Below, in pieces: positions 1 to 10,372 of a stretch of 64,000 nucleotides of DNA. Position numbers and translations under genes: made by a program. The DNA is from Jingyaoa shaoxingensis (GTDB lineage: Bacteria; Bacillota; Clostridia; Lachnospirales; Lachnospiraceae), in assembly GCF_014385005.1 (NCBI RefSeq), contig NZ_JACRSZ010000013.1:46703-110702 (forward strand), written 5' to 3'. Position 1 is the stretch's first letter; each line of letters begins with the position of its first letter. The notes below the pieces were generated by a model that was not told where the DNA came from, did not search any database, and worked only from the letters and a program-made list of their open reading frames with translations.

Positions 1-1502
1 CACAGATCGCAACAGATGGTACTTCTTTTGAAGTTATCGCAGATTATACAGATGGTCTGATGCAGATGGATGCAGACGGAAAAGCCGTAGAAGCATTAGC
101 AGAATCTTATGATCTTTCAGATGACGGAACCGTTTACACTTTCCATATCCGTGAAGATGCAAACTGGAGCAACGGAGAACCGGTAACTGCAGCAGACTTC
201 GTATTTGCATGGCAGAGAGCCGTAGACCCAAATGTAGCTTCTGAATATTCTTATATGATGAGTGATATCGGACAGATCAAGAATGCAGCAGAGATTATCG
301 CAGGTGATATGGACAAGAGCGAACTTGGTGTTACAGCAGTTGACGACAAGACACTGAAAGTTGAACTGAATGTACCAGTCAGCTACTTTACATCCCTGAT
401 GTATTTCCCGACATTCTACCCGGTAAATGAAGCATTCTTTAATGAATGTGGCGATACATTTGCAACCAGTCCTGACACCATCCTTTCCAATGGTGCATTC
501 GTAATGGATGATTACGAACCTGCAGCAACAGCATTCCACCTTACCAAGAATGCAGATTACTATAATGCAGATTCCATCTCACTGGAAGGAATTAATTACC
601 AGGTAATTCAGGATTCCCAGACTGCACTGATGAGTTATCAGACAGGTGCCCTGGATATGACCATTGTAAATGGTGAACAGGTAGATCAGGTAGAAGATGA
701 TCCCGAATTCTCATCACAGGGTGCCGGATATCTCTGGTATGTGAGCCCTAACATCTCTGCAGTAGAAGAACTGCAGAATCTGAATATCCGTATGGCTCTG
801 ACTATGGCAATTGACCGTGAAGCCATCACAAATGATGTATTAAAAGATGGTTCCATTCCGACTTACACTGCAGTTCCAATGCAGTTTGCAGCAGGTCCTG
901 ATGGATCTGACTTCTCTGAAGATCAGGAAATGTTCTCAGATGTATGTGCAACTGATCCGGAAAAGGCAGCAGATTTCTGGGCAAAAGGTCTGGAAGAACT
1001 GGGAACAGACAGCATCGAACTGGATATGATCGTTGATGCTGATGATGCACCACAGAAGGTGGCAACTGTTCTGAAAGAGCAGTGGGAGACCACACTTCCT
1101 GGTTTAATAGTAAACCTGGTTGTAGAGCCTAAGAAACAGCGTGTAGAAGATATGCAGGATGGTAATTTTGAAGTAGCTCTTACCCGTTGGGGACCAGATT
1201 ATGCTGACCCAATGACATACCTTGGCATGTGGGTAACAGACAACTCCAACAACTATGGTTTGTGGAGCAATGCTGATTATGATGCAATGATTGATGAATG
1301 CACAACAGGTGATCTGTGTACTGATGCAGAAGGACGTTGGGCTAAGATGTATGAAGCTGAAAAGATCGTTATGGACGATGCAGTGATCTTCCCTCTGTAT
1401 ACAGCAGCAAATGCACAGATGATATCCAGCAATGTAACAGGTCTGGAACAGCATCCGGTAGCACTGAACCGTGTATACAAGAATGTTGTAAAAGAAGACT
1501 AA
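1..1502 (+). CDS. Oligopeptide/dipeptide ABC transporter substrate-binding protein (5' partial)
   Basis: Extracytoplasmic solute receptor of the SBP_bac_5 (DppA/OppA) family that binds peptides and delivers them to the permease encoded just downstream. The reading frame is open from base 3, so the signal peptide and lipobox lie outside the window. Family features are visible: an N-terminal stretch reading FHIREDANWSNGEPVTAADF, a central ALTMAIDREAI segment and a C-terminal RWGPDYADP segment. About 500 residues are present, against roughly 530-600 for complete members. The four genes that follow encode both permeases and both ATPases, so this is the first visible gene of a complete dpp/opp operon. 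The true ligand cannot be read from sequence. Confidence 0.93.
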   Translation, partial: QIATDGTSFEVIADYTDGLMQMDADGKAVEALAESYDLSDDGTVYTFHIREDANWSNGEPVTAADFVFAWQRAVDPNVASEYSYMMSDIGQIKNAAEIIAGDMDKSELGVTAVDDKTLKVELNVPVSYFTSLMYFPTFYPVNEAFFNECGDTFATSPDTILSNGAFVMDDYEPAATAFHLTKNADYYNADSISLEGINYQVIQDSQTALMSYQTGALDMTIVNGEQVDQVEDDPEFSSQGAGYLWYVSPNISAVEELQNLNIRMALTMAIDREAITNDVLKDGSIPTYTAVPMQFAAGPDGSDFSEDQEMFSDVCATDPEKAADFWAKGLEELGTDSIELDMIVDADDAPQKVATVLKEQWETTLPGLIVNLVVEPKKQRVEDMQDGNFEVALTRWGPDYADPMTYLGMWVTDNSNNYGLWSNADYDAMIDECTTGDLCTDAEGRWAKMYEAEKIVMDDAVIFPLYTAANAQMISSNVTGLEQHPVALNRVYKNVVKED

Positions 1503-1534
1503 TCTAAAGAAAAATATCTTTTTGTAAAAGGTAT

Positions 1535-1575
1535 GGAAGCCGCGCGAAGGGATGATTTCCTTTCGTACGGCTTTC
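1535..1575 (+). terminator. Intercistronic stem-loop after the binding-protein gene
   Basis: A stem with AAGCCG/CGGCTT arms and an inner CGAAGG/CCTTTCG pairing lies between the binding-protein stop and the permease start, followed by a weak, interrupted T stretch. Such hairpins commonly partially terminate or protect the abundant binding-protein mRNA from 3' decay, so that receptor exceeds permease. The role is inferred from position. Confidence 0.5.
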
Positions 1576-1632
1576 CGTTTACGTGAGCAATCTGACGTAA
1601 TACAGGAAAAAAGATAAAACAGGAGAAGAAAA

Positions 1633-2568
1633 GTGAAAAAGTATACGCTGAAACGAGTGCTTACCTTCATATTTACTTTATTGGCAATTTTGCTGATATT
1701 GTTCATACTGATGCAGTTAATGCCTGGGTCTCCGTTCAACGATGAGAAACTGAATGACGACATGAGAGCTGCATTGTATGCCAAGTACGGACTGGATAAG
1801 CCAATTATAATTCAATTTTTCCATTATGTAAAAAATATGCTGCAGGGAGATTTCGGTGTCAGTTACAAGATCTCTAAGAATACACCGATTTCTCAGTTAA
1901 TCCAGACACGTCTGCCAATTTCCATCGGTATAGGTGGTATGGCAGTTGCCCTTGGTGCAATCGTAGGATTGTTACTGGGACTTCTGGCGGCACTGAAGCA
2001 TAATACCATCTGGGATACACTGGCAACTATTATTTCTGTTATCGGTGTATCAGTTCCTTCCTATGTATTTGCGCTGGCATTAAGTTATAACTTTGGTTTC
2101 AAATTACAGTGGTTTCCGATGCTGTTCAGTCAGAAAGATGTTATGGGATCCAGCGTACTGCCGAGTATTTCCCTATCTATGTTTACCATGGCATCCATTG
2201 CCAGATTCACACGAAGTGAGATGCTGGAGGTACTGGGAAGTGATTACATGCTTCTGGCAGAGAGTAAGGGCTTATCCGGTTCGGCACTGATTTTCCGTCA
2301 TGCCCTGCGAAATGCCCTGATTCCGATTGTAACCGTATTGGCACCGCTGATTGTAGATCTGATGACAGGATCTCTGGTAGTAGAAAAGATCTTCGCCATC
2401 CCTGGAGTTGGAAGTCTTCTGGTCAATGCGATCCAGTCCAATGACTACAACGTAGTTATCAGTCTGAGTTTCATTTATTCCGCAATGTATATTGCGATTA
2501 TGCTGGTAGTAGACCTGCTTTATGGTGTCATCGACCCTAGAATCCGTCTCGCCAAGAAAGGAGATTAA
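1633..2568 (+). CDS. dppB: Peptide ABC transporter permease, DppB/OppB type
   Basis: Inner-membrane permease of the peptide importer (BPD_transp_1). The start is GTG at 1633 behind AGGAG at 1621. The protein is 311 residues, normal for the family. The N-terminus KKYTLKRVLTFIFTLLAILLILFI is typical of DppB, and an LMPGSP segment follows the first helix. The EAA loop lies around residues 200-225, where AESKGLSGSALIFRHALRNA would contact the ATPases. About six transmembrane helices are expected. It is followed 4 bp later by the partner permease. Confidence 0.95.
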   Translation: MKKYTLKRVLTFIFTLLAILLILFILMQLMPGSPFNDEKLNDDMRAALYAKYGLDKPIIIQFFHYVKNMLQGDFGVSYKISKNTPISQLIQTRLPISIGIGGMAVALGAIVGLLLGLLAALKHNTIWDTLATIISVIGVSVPSYVFALALSYNFGFKLQWFPMLFSQKDVMGSSVLPSISLSMFTMASIARFTRSEMLEVLGSDYMLLAESKGLSGSALIFRHALRNALIPIVTVLAPLIVDLMTGSLVVEKIFAIPGVGSLLVNAIQSNDYNVVISLSFIYSAMYIAIMLVVDLLYGVIDPRIRLAKKGD

Positions 2569-2572
2569 CGTA

Positions 2573-3631
2573 ATGAGTGAACAGACAGTAAAGACAATAC
2601 AGAGTACATATGTTCCGACAGACGCTGATTTCCGGCTGAAGGACAATGCAGGGGAGATCACCATTGATACCAACTTTGCCGCACAGAGTTTCTGGAAGGA
2701 TGTAACCATCCGATTTTTCCGGAAAACCAGTGCACTTGTGGGACTGCTTTTGATCATTATTATTACTGTACTGGCAATTGCAGGACCGGGAATGAATGAA
2801 TACACCTATTCCGGTCAGGAACTGAGTCAGAAGAACTTTGCACCGCGTGTACCCGGACTGGAAAAACTGGGGATTTTCGATGGTGTGGAGAGAATGACTA
2901 CTTCTTCCGGAACAAAAGAATTCGACAAGTATACAGAGAACAATCTGACTGACGTATATTACTGGTTTGGAAGTGATAACTTTGGCCGCGATATCTGGAC
3001 CCGTACCTGGGAAGGCGCAAGAGTCTCCCTGATCATTGCAGTTGCGGCGGCTCTGATTGATATGATTATCGGTATGAGTTACGGCCTGATCTCCGGTTAT
3101 TTTGGTGGGCGGACAGATATGATCATGCAGCGTATTCTGGAGATTGCCAACGGTATTCCAAGACTGGTTATCGTAACATTACTTTTGCTGGTATTAAAAC
3201 CAGGTATGCTGACCATCATTTTTGCACTCATGCTGACAGAGTGGGTCGGCATGAGCCGAATTGCTCGTGCAGAAATGCTGAAGTTAAAAGAACAGGAATT
3301 CGTTCTGGCATCCAGAACTCTGGGCGCAGGACATTTCTTCATTATTTTTAAACAGATTTTACCGAATATCATCGGACCGATCATTACACAGGTAATGTTT
3401 TCCATTCCGACTGCGATCTTCACCGAAGCATTCTTAAGCTTCGTCGGTCTTGGTATTCCGGTGCCACAGTGTTCTCTTGGATCACTGATTTCAGAAGGAT
3501 TTAACAGTTTTACAACGCATCCGTTCCAGATCATCCCTCCGGTTATCGTTATGGCACTGCTGATGCTGAGCTTTAACCTGGTAGCAGACGGACTTCGTGA
3601 AGCACTGGATCCGAAAATGAAAGAAATGTGA
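2573..3631 (+). CDS. dppC: Peptide ABC transporter permease, DppC/OppC type
   Basis: Second membrane subunit of the peptide importer. I chose ATG 2573, behind AAAGGAG at 2556, over an upstream in-frame ATG at 2522 that would overlap dppB. The 352-residue protein has a cytoplasmic N-terminal extension of about 50 residues (OppC_N), a first helix around residues 58-75, and a periplasmic insert with YWFGSDNFGRDIWTRTWEG, the usual DppC signature before the permease domain. The EAA loop reads ASRTLGAGHFFIIFKQILPN. The C-terminus GLREALDPKMKEM is typical. Confidence 0.95.
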   Translation: MSEQTVKTIQSTYVPTDADFRLKDNAGEITIDTNFAAQSFWKDVTIRFFRKTSALVGLLLIIIITVLAIAGPGMNEYTYSGQELSQKNFAPRVPGLEKLGIFDGVERMTTSSGTKEFDKYTENNLTDVYYWFGSDNFGRDIWTRTWEGARVSLIIAVAAALIDMIIGMSYGLISGYFGGRTDMIMQRILEIANGIPRLVIVTLLLLVLKPGMLTIIFALMLTEWVGMSRIARAEMLKLKEQEFVLASRTLGAGHFFIIFKQILPNIIGPIITQVMFSIPTAIFTEAFLSFVGLGIPVPQCSLGSLISEGFNSFTTHPFQIIPPVIVMALLMLSFNLVADGLREALDPKMKEM

Positions 3632-3642
3632 GGTGCGTGCAG

Positions 3643-4737
3643 ATGTCAGAAACAAAAGAAAAGATTCTTAAAATTAAAGATCTGGATATCACATTTAAGA
3701 CCACAGCCGGACCGGTTCATGCCATCCGTGGCGTAAATATCGACCTTTATAAGGGAGAGACCGTTGCCATCGTTGGTGAATCCGGTTCTGGTAAATCCGT
3801 TACCATGAAGGCTGCAATGGGAATCCTTGCATCCAATGCCACCGTAGACAGCGGAAGCATCGAGTTTACCTATACCCATGCAGACGGCAGCAGAGAGACG
3901 GTAGATATCCTGACCAAAGATAAGAAATGGATCCGTAAACATATCAACGGAAAACGAATTGCCATGGTATTTCAGGATCCGATGACCAGTCTGGATCCGA
4001 CCATGACTATCGGAAAGCAGATCATGGAAGGCATGATATGGCACTTTAAGACTCCGAAAAAAGAAGCCTGGGACAAGGCTGTGGAGCTGTTAAAGGAAGT
4101 TGGTATTTCCGATGCAGAAAAACGTATGAAAAACTATCCGCATCAGTTATCAGGTGGTATGAGACAGCGTGTAGTGATCGCTATTGCCCTGGCATGCAAT
4201 CCGGATCTGCTGATCTGTGACGAACCGACCACAGCGCTGGATGTAACCATTCAGGCCAAGATCATTGAGCTGATCAAACGAATTCAGGATGAACGAGGCA
4301 TTTCTGTTATCTACATTACCCATGACCTGGGTGTAGTAGCAAAAGTGGCAGATTATGTCAATGTAATGTATGCAGGTAAAATTGTGGAAAAAGGAACCAT
4401 TGATGAGATCTTCTATGATCCGAGACATCCATATACCTGGGGACTGTTATCTGCCATGCCGGATCTGAATACCGACGATCGCAGACTGTATACTATTCCG
4501 GGATCTCCGCCAAACCTGCTTCACGAAAAGACAGGAGATGCATTTGCACCGCGTAACCGTTATGCACTGGAGATCGATGATAAGCTGGAACCTCCGATGT
4601 TCCAGGTAACCGATACTCATTATGCAGCAACCTGGCTGCTGGATGAGCGTGCTCCGAAGGTAGAGATGCCGGCAGAACTGAAAGCTCGAATTGAACGAAT
4701 GAAGGAGGAGGCAAAGAAAAATGGCAGTGAATTATAA
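3643..4737 (+). CDS. dppD: Peptide ABC transporter ATP-binding protein, DppD/OppD type
   Basis: Cytoplasmic ATPase of the peptide importer. ATG 3643 is preferred over the upstream ATG at 3628 because GAGGTG (3631-3636) is well spaced for it. Walker A is GESGSGKS, the Q-loop is [11 protein letters not shown], the signature is LSGGMRQR, Walker B is [12 protein letters not shown] and the switch histidine follows in YITHDLGV. The C-terminal oligopeptide-transporter region ([14 protein letters not shown], then IPGSPPNLL) is present, but the usual C-terminal cysteine cluster is replaced by [12 protein letters not shown]. It probably lacks that iron-sulfur or metal site. Confidence 0.95.
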   Translation: MSETKEKILKIKDLDITFKTTAGPVHAIRGVNIDLYKGETVAIVGESGSGKSVTMKAAMGILASNATVDSGSIEFTYTHADGSRETVDILTKDKKWIRKHINGKRIAMVFQDPMTSLDPTMTIGKQIMEGMIWHFKTPKKEAWDKAVELLKEVGISDAEKRMKNYPHQLSGGMRQRVVIAIALACNPDLLICDEPTTALDVTIQAKIIELIKRIQDERGISVIYITHDLGVVAKVADYVNVMYAGKIVEKGTIDEIFYDPRHPYTWGLLSAMPDLNTDDRRLYTIPGSPPNLLHEKTGDAFAPRNRYALEIDDKLEPPMFQVTDTHYAATWLLDERAPKVEMPAELKARIERMKEEAKKNGSEL

Positions 4738-5665
4738 TGCAGAGCCGATCCTTACCGTCAAAGGTTTAAAACAGTATTTCAAAGTCAGCAGTACCTTTAC
4801 CGTAAAGGCTGTAGATGATGTATCTTTTGATATTTATCCGGGAGAGACCTACGGACTGGTAGGAGAATCCGGTTCCGGCAAATCTACGATTGGGCGTAGT
4901 GTGATTCGTCTGTATGACCCGACTGCAGGAGAGATCCATTTTAATGGAAGAGATATCAGCGGCAAGCTTTCCAAAGCGGATAATCAGGCACTTCGTACCC
5001 AGATGCAGATGATTTTCCAGGATCCGATGGCATCTCTGAATCCGAGAAAAAAGGTGCGTGATATTCTGGGAGAAGGTCTGGATATCCACCATCTATATAA
5101 GACAAAAGAGGAAAGAGAGACAATCATCAAGAATATTCTTGCAAAGGTAGGACTGGCACCGGAGCATGCAGCGCGTTATCCACATCAGTTTTCCGGTGGA
5201 CAGCGACAGCGTGTGGGAATTGCCCGTGCACTGATTATGAATCCGAAGCTGATCATTGCAGATGAATGTATTTCTGCATTGGATGTGTCCATTCAGGCAC
5301 AGGTAGTCAATCTGATGAAGGATATTCAGGAAGAGACAGGGCTGGCATATCTGTTTATTGCCCATGACCTGTCTATGGTAAAATATATTTCCGACCGCAT
5401 TGGCGTACTTCATCTGGGACATCTTCTGGAGACAGGAACTACGGATGAGATCTTTGCTAATCCGGTACATCCATATACCAGAAGTCTGTTATCTGCGATC
5501 CCGGAGCCAAATCCGAGAGTAGAAAAAAACCGCAAATCAATGACCTACGATTATGCCACCAGCGGCATCGATTACAATGTGGGAAGTTATCACAGCATGG
5601 GTGGACAGCATCAGGTATTCGGTACCGATGAAGAGATTGCAAAATGGACAAGTGAAAAGTTCTAA
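4721..5665 (+). CDS. dppF: Peptide ABC transporter ATP-binding protein, DppF/OppF type
   Basis: Second ATPase of the importer, 314 residues. Its start overlaps the end of dppD by 17 bp, with GGAGGAGG at 4703-4710 as ribosome binding site, so the two are likely translationally coupled. Walker A is GESGSGKST, the signature is [15 protein letters not shown], Walker B reads [12 protein letters not shown] and the switch histidine is in FIAHDLSM. Walker B carries Cys (DEC) where most OppF proteins have Pro (DEP), a common Clostridia variant. This gene ends the operon; a terminator follows. Confidence 0.95.
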   Translation: MAVNYNAEPILTVKGLKQYFKVSSTFTVKAVDDVSFDIYPGETYGLVGESGSGKSTIGRSVIRLYDPTAGEIHFNGRDISGKLSKADNQALRTQMQMIFQDPMASLNPRKKVRDILGEGLDIHHLYKTKEERETIIKNILAKVGLAPEHAARYPHQFSGGQRQRVGIARALIMNPKLIIADECISALDVSIQAQVVNLMKDIQEETGLAYLFIAHDLSMVKYISDRIGVLHLGHLLETGTTDEIFANPVHPYTRSLLSAIPEPNPRVEKNRKSMTYDYATSGIDYNVGSYHSMGGQHQVFGTDEEIAKWTSEKF

Positions 5666-5700
5666 TCTGTGAAGGTACGGAACAGATACACAAAAATTAA

Positions 5701-5752
5701 AAAGCAGGATATGCGCAAAACAGAAGAATTGTGTATATCCTGTTTTTCCCTT
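5701..5752 (+). terminator. Rho-independent terminator of the peptide transporter operon
   Basis: Arms AGCAGGATAT (about 5702) and ATATCCTG(T) (about 5736) form a stem with a long A-rich loop, followed by TTTTTCCC. The position fits the end of the dpp operon. Confidence 0.7.
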
Positions 5753-5880
5753 GTGTAAAAAGTTGTAAGATAGGTTACTATATCTAGTGAAGAAACAGGA
5801 AAAATTGGACAGTTGGTACAAGATAGTGTTTCAAAAAAGTTTCAAAACTAGTCGTAATTATTGCAAAATGTGAATTCTTA

Positions 5881-5963
5881 TTTACAAATTTTAAGTTTGT
5901 GGTATAATGGATAAAGATATTTTATAAGGGGTAGAAGCGAGCAGGGGAAAAGAGTCGCTTCTG
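5881..5963 (+). promoter_or_regulatory. Predicted murA promoter and 5' UTR hairpin
   Basis: A consensus -10 TATAAT lies at 5903-5908, with TTTACA at 5881-5886 as -35 (16-bp spacing). The roughly 150-nt leader that follows holds a hairpin with AGAAGCGA/TCGCTTCT arms (about 5934-5961). No known riboswitch was recognised. The rest of 5753-6061 shows nothing else recognisable. Confidence 0.65.
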
Positions 5964-6061
5964 GAATATCAGATTACTTAATATCCATTCCGAATACACT
6001 TGAAGAATGGGATTGTAACTTGGAGAATTGGGAAGAGTGTAAATAAATCTAGAGGTGTCTA

Positions 6062-7354
6062 ATGGAGCAGTATATAATCAAAGGCGGGAATCCACTGGCC
6101 GGAGAAGTAGAGATCGGCGGTGCGAAGAACGCGGCATTGGGTATTCTTGCTGCAGCAATTATGACAGATGAGACTGTACGGGTAGACAATCTGCCGGACG
6201 TACAGGACATCAACGTGCTGTTAGAAGCAATCAGTGAGATTGGTGCCAGTGTCACCAGAGTAAGCAGAACTTCAGCACTGATCAATGGATCAGGTATTGG
6301 CAGTGTCAGTGTTGATTATGAATATATTAAGAAGATCAGAGCATCCTATTATTTGCTTGGCGCACTGCTTGGCAAGTACAAGAAGGCGGAAGTGCCGCTT
6401 CCGGGAGGATGTAATATCGGAAGCAGACCGATTGACCTTCATCTGAAGGGATTCAAGGCACTGGGTGCCAAGGTACGTATTTCTCACGGAGCGATCATCG
6501 CAGAAGCAGATCATCTGAGAGGAAGCCATATCTATCTGGATACAGTGTCTGTAGGAGCAACCATCAATATCATGATGGCAGCAGCGATGGCAGAAGGCCG
6601 TACGATTATTGAGAATGCGGCAAAGGAACCACACGTTGTAGATGCAGCGAATTTCCTGAACAGCATGGGAGCTAATATCAAGGGTGCAGGTACTGATGTG
6701 ATCCGTATCCGTGGCGTGGAGAAGCTTCATGCTACTGAGTATTCCATTATTCCGGATCAGATCGAGGCAGGAACCTTTATGTTCGCTGCAGCAGCCACCA
6801 GAGGAGATGTGATTGTCAAGAACGTTATTCCGAAGCATCTGGAAGCGACCACTGCGAAGCTGGTTGAGATCGGATGTGAGGTAGAGGAATTTGATGATGC
6901 AGTCCGTGTAGTGGCTACGAAACGTCTGAACAATACGAATGTGAAGACTCTTCCATATCCTGGATATCCGACTGATATGCAGCCACAGATCGGTGTGGCA
7001 CTGGCGATTGCCAAGGGAACCAGTATCGTGACAGAGAGCATCTTTGAGAATCGTTTCAAGTATGTGGACGAGCTGATCCGTATGGGAGCAGATATTAAGG
7101 TAGAAGGCAACACCGCAGTGATCTATGGAACAGAGAAGCTGATGGGTGCCAGAGTCAGTGCACCGGATCTTCGTGCAGGGGCAGCACTTGTCATTGCAGG
7201 GCTTGCAGCAGAAGGCATCACGATCGTAGACGATATCGTATATATCCAGCGTGGTTACGAGAATTTCGAGCAGAAGCTGCGTGGACTTGGAGCTGAGATC
7301 GAGCGCGTATCCAGTGAAAAAGAGATCCAGAAGTTCAAGCTGAGAGTAGGCTAA
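6062..7354 (+). CDS. murA: UDP-N-acetylglucosamine 1-carboxyvinyltransferase
   Basis: Catalyses the first committed step of peptidoglycan synthesis: enolpyruvyl transfer from phosphoenolpyruvate to UDP-GlcNAc in the cytoplasm. The 430-residue length is normal for the EPSP-synthase fold. K22 in GGAKNAAL and the catalytic, fosfomycin-reactive cysteine C117 in PLPGGCNIGSRPID are both present. The conserved segment YPGYPTDMQPQ lies in the C-terminal half. It starts at ATG 6062 behind AGAGGTG and appears to be transcribed alone. Clostridia often carry two paralogues (murA and murAB); which one this is cannot be told from the window. Confidence 0.95.
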   Translation: MEQYIIKGGNPLAGEVEIGGAKNAALGILAAAIMTDETVRVDNLPDVQDINVLLEAISEIGASVTRVSRTSALINGSGIGSVSVDYEYIKKIRASYYLLGALLGKYKKAEVPLPGGCNIGSRPIDLHLKGFKALGAKVRISHGAIIAEADHLRGSHIYLDTVSVGATINIMMAAAMAEGRTIIENAAKEPHVVDAANFLNSMGANIKGAGTDVIRIRGVEKLHATEYSIIPDQIEAGTFMFAAAATRGDVIVKNVIPKHLEATTAKLVEIGCEVEEFDDAVRVVATKRLNNTNVKTLPYPGYPTDMQPQIGVALAIAKGTSIVTESIFENRFKYVDELIRMGADIKVEGNTAVIYGTEKLMGARVSAPDLRAGAALVIAGLAAEGITIVDDIVYIQRGYENFEQKLRGLGAEIERVSSEKEIQKFKLRVG

Positions 7355-7562
7355 ATCACCTGCGTCATCAGGAGCAGTTGTTTTGTATACCTGGAATTTT
7401 TATAAAAAATATATAAAATACCCAGATTGCCCTTGACGAAAGAGTTTTCTGGGTATATCTTTATATATGCGTGTGATACAGATGTCGCACAGATAAAACA
7501 GCATAAAGAATGTTGTAACTATTCAGAATCCATTGTAAGGAGACTGAACAGATACGGTATTT

Positions 7563-7662
7563 CTCTTATTCAGAGTGGTGGAGGTACAGAGGACCTGAGA
7601 AACCACGGCAACCCCGCACAGCGGAAGGTGCCAACCTGAGCGAGCAATCGAACAATAAGAGG
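7563..7662 (+). ncRNA. SAM-I riboswitch (S-box leader) upstream of metK
   Basis: The P1 arms CTCTTATT (7563-7570) and AATAAGAG (7654-7661) enclose S-box core motifs: CAGAGTGGTGGAGGTAC, ACCACGGCAACC and AGGTGCCAACCTGAGCGA. This element binds S-adenosylmethionine and here precedes the SAM synthetase gene, which makes it a feedback switch. A terminator hairpin follows directly. Confidence 0.93.
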
Positions 7663-7683
7663 ATGAACTGTCATAGATGATAG

Positions 7684-7713
7684 AATGTCCGCTTATTCGA
7701 GCGGACATTTTTT
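7684..7713 (+). terminator. Riboswitch-controlled intrinsic terminator of metK
   Basis: The stem AATGTCCGCT (7684-7693) pairs with AGCGGACATT (7700-7709) around TATTCG and is followed by a run of T. It is the expression platform of the SAM-I element: SAM binding should leave the terminator free to form, reducing metK transcription. Confidence 0.85.
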
Positions 7714-7849
7714 GATGTTCGTGCAGATTGCGGGAGCACAAAGTGCGCAGCAATCTGATGTGCATCACATGTAGATGAATTCCTCGAGATCAGGAAATAC
7801 CGGGCTAAGTAACTAATCATTTTTATTTTATTACGAGAGGAAAAGAAAG

Positions 7850-9037
7850 ATGGAAAGACGTTTATTTACATCCGAGTCCGTTACAGAAGGACATCCGGAC
7901 AAAATGTGTGATGCGATTTCAGATGCAATTCTGGATGCATTACTGGAACAGGATCCAATGAGCCGTGTAGCCTGCGAGACAGCTACCACAACAGGTATGG
8001 TTCTGGTTATGGGAGAGATTACCACCAAAGCATACGTAGACATTCAGAAGATCGTACGTGAGACGATTCGTGAAATCGGTTATACCAGAGGAAAATACGG
8101 ATTTGATGCAGATACCTGTGGTGTGATCACAGCGATTGACGAACAGTCAACCGATATTGCCATGGGTGTAGACAAGGCACTGGAAGCAAAAGAAAATCAG
8201 ATGTCAGATACAGAGATCGAAGCAATCGGTGCAGGAGACCAGGGTATGATGTTCGGCTATGCAACCAATGAGACCGAAGAATATATGCCATATCCTATCG
8301 CACTGGCACACAAGCTGTCACGCCGTCTGACAGAAGTCAGAAAGAACGGTACACTGCCATATCTTCGCCCGGATGGAAAGACTCAGGTAACAGTAGAATA
8401 CGATGAAAATGACAAACCGGTAAAACTGGATGCAGTGGTATTATCCACACAGCATGACCCGGAAGTATCTCAGGAACAGATTCATGCAGATATCAAGAAA
8501 TATGTATTCGATGAAATTCTGCCACAGGAAATGATCGATGAAGATACCAAGTTTTTCGTCAACCCAACAGGACGTTTCGTAATTGGCGGACCTCACGGGG
8601 ACAGTGGTCTGACAGGACGTAAGATCATCGTAGATACCTACGGTGGATATGCAAGACACGGCGGTGGAGCTTTCTCCGGTAAGGATTGCACCAAGGTGGA
8701 CCGTTCCGCGGCTTATGCAGCACGTTACGCAGCTAAGAACGTGGTTGCAGCAGGACTGGCAGATAAATGTGAAGTGCAGCTTTCTTATGCTATCGGTGTT
8801 GCTCAGCCTACATCCGTTATGGTAGATACTTTTGGAACCGGTAAGCTGTCTGATGAAAAGATCACTGAAATCGTACGTGAGAACTTTGATCTGCGTCCGG
8901 CTGGAATCATCAAGATGCTTGACCTGCGTCGTCCGATCTACAAGCAGACTGCAGCTTACGGACACTTCGGAAGACTGGATCTGGATCTTCCATGGGAAAA
9001 ACTGGATAAAGTCGAAGATCTGAAAAAATATTTATAA
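7850..9037 (+). CDS. metK: S-adenosylmethionine synthetase
   Basis: Makes SAM from methionine and ATP in the cytoplasm. The protein is 395 residues, as expected. The N-terminal [16 protein letters not shown], the [15 protein letters not shown] motif and the glycine-rich [13 protein letters not shown] segment are all canonical. The start is ATG 7850 behind GAGAGGAAAAG. It is regulated by the SAM-I riboswitch and terminator 140-290 bp upstream. Confidence 0.97.
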   Translation: MERRLFTSESVTEGHPDKMCDAISDAILDALLEQDPMSRVACETATTTGMVLVMGEITTKAYVDIQKIVRETIREIGYTRGKYGFDADTCGVITAIDEQSTDIAMGVDKALEAKENQMSDTEIEAIGAGDQGMMFGYATNETEEYMPYPIALAHKLSRRLTEVRKNGTLPYLRPDGKTQVTVEYDENDKPVKLDAVVLSTQHDPEVSQEQIHADIKKYVFDEILPQEMIDEDTKFFVNPTGRFVIGGPHGDSGLTGRKIIVDTYGGYARHGGGAFSGKDCTKVDRSAAYAARYAAKNVVAAGLADKCEVQLSYAIGVAQPTSVMVDTFGTGKLSDEKITEIVRENFDLRPAGIIKMLDLRRPIYKQTAAYGHFGRLDLDLPWEKLDKVEDLKKYL

Positions 9038-9115
9038 TTATAAAATTTTGTTTAGATGAATTCAAAGCTCCTTTATGGTATACTAAATTGAGGAATATCA
9101 TAAGGGAGTTTTTTT

Positions 9116-10372
9116 ATGAAGTTAAAGACACGATTATTTATAGCGTTTGCAGCAATTCTGATTATTCCGATTATGCTGATGACGATGGTCATGCTGACTG
9201 TGGGTAATCGCCAGTTTAAGGCATTGGAGCGGTATGCACAGAAGTATCAGACTTATCAGGAGCAGAATGAACTTGGTGTGGATGAGGAGCAGATAACAGA
9301 AGCACCTGCTCAGGACGGAGCGGAGCAGTCCTTGTTACTGCAAAGTGGCTATGGAGACGAGGATGTCCTGGCAGATGAGCTTACTGATGGATCTTCTGGG
9401 ATCGTACCGGAGTTACGCAGCTTTTTATATGATATGGCAGCGATTATCATCATTATTCTTGTGGTGACGGCAGCGATCCTCATGCTGTGGATTTATGCAG
9501 GTATCAGTGTTCCATTGAATAAGCTTCGCAATGCCACACACAAGATCGCTGAAGGCAATCTGAACTTCACCATGGAAGTAACCGGAGACGATGAGATCAG
9601 TGATCTGTGCCGGGACTTTGAAGAGATGCGGAAGCGGCTTCTGGAGAGTACGGAGCAGAAGCTGGAGTATGACCAGGAGAGCAAGGAACTGATCAGCAAT
9701 ATTTCCCATGATCTGAAGACCCCATTGACTGCGATTAAGGGATATGTGGAAGGAATTATGGATGGAGTGGCGGATACTCCGGAGAAGATGGATCGCTATA
9801 TCCGTACGATTTACAATAAGACCAATGATATGGACCGGCTGATCAATGAACTGAACTTTTATTCCAAGATTGAGGCAAATCGTATCCCATATACGTTTAA
9901 CAAGATTAATGTGAAGGATTATTTTGAAGACTGTGTAGAAGAGATGGGAATTGAACTGGAGTCCAAGGGCTTTGCTTTTTCCTATACCAATGAAGTGGCT
10001 GACGATGTGGAAGTTATTGCAGATGCGGAACAGATTAAGAGAGTAATCAACAATATCGTCAGCAATTCAGTAAAATATATGGATAAGAGTGAGCCACGGA
10101 TTGATATCCGGGTAAAAGATGTCGGGGATTTTGTACAGATAGAGATCGAGGACAATGGCCGGGGAATAGGAACGAAGGAATTGCCGAATATCTTTGAACG
10201 GTTTTACCGGGCGGATGCATCCAGACATTCTGCGGGAGGCAGTGGTATTGGACTGTCTATTGTGAAAAAGATTATCGAAGATCATGGCGGGAAGATCTGG
10301 GCCAGCAGTACGCTGGACAAGGGAACCGTTATGTACTTTGTATTAAGAAAATATCAGGAGGTGCTGCTCTGA
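9116..10372 (+). CDS. Sensor histidine kinase
   Basis: Membrane sensor kinase of a two-component system, 418 residues. One helix lies near residues 7-28, then an extracytoplasmic region of about 75 residues rich in Glu, Gln and Asp, a second helix near 104-128, and a HAMP linker. The HisKA box is ISNISHDLKTPLTAIKGY with the phosphoacceptor at H198. The HATPase domain has N-box NNIVSNSVKYMD, DNGRGIG and GGSGIGLSIV. The gene ends 1 nt into the response regulator start, so the two are coupled. The stimulus is unknown; the short acidic sensor region is not a recognised domain. Confidence 0.93.
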   Translation: MKLKTRLFIAFAAILIIPIMLMTMVMLTVGNRQFKALERYAQKYQTYQEQNELGVDEEQITEAPAQDGAEQSLLLQSGYGDEDVLADELTDGSSGIVPELRSFLYDMAAIIIIILVVTAAILMLWIYAGISVPLNKLRNATHKIAEGNLNFTMEVTGDDEISDLCRDFEEMRKRLLESTEQKLEYDQESKELISNISHDLKTPLTAIKGYVEGIMDGVADTPEKMDRYIRTIYNKTNDMDRLINELNFYSKIEANRIPYTFNKINVKDYFEDCVEEMGIELESKGFAFSYTNEVADDVEVIADAEQIKRVINNIVSNSVKYMDKSEPRIDIRVKDVGDFVQIEIEDNGRGIGTKELPNIFERFYRADASRHSAGGSGIGLSIVKKIIEDHGGKIWASSTLDKGTVMYFVLRKYQEVLL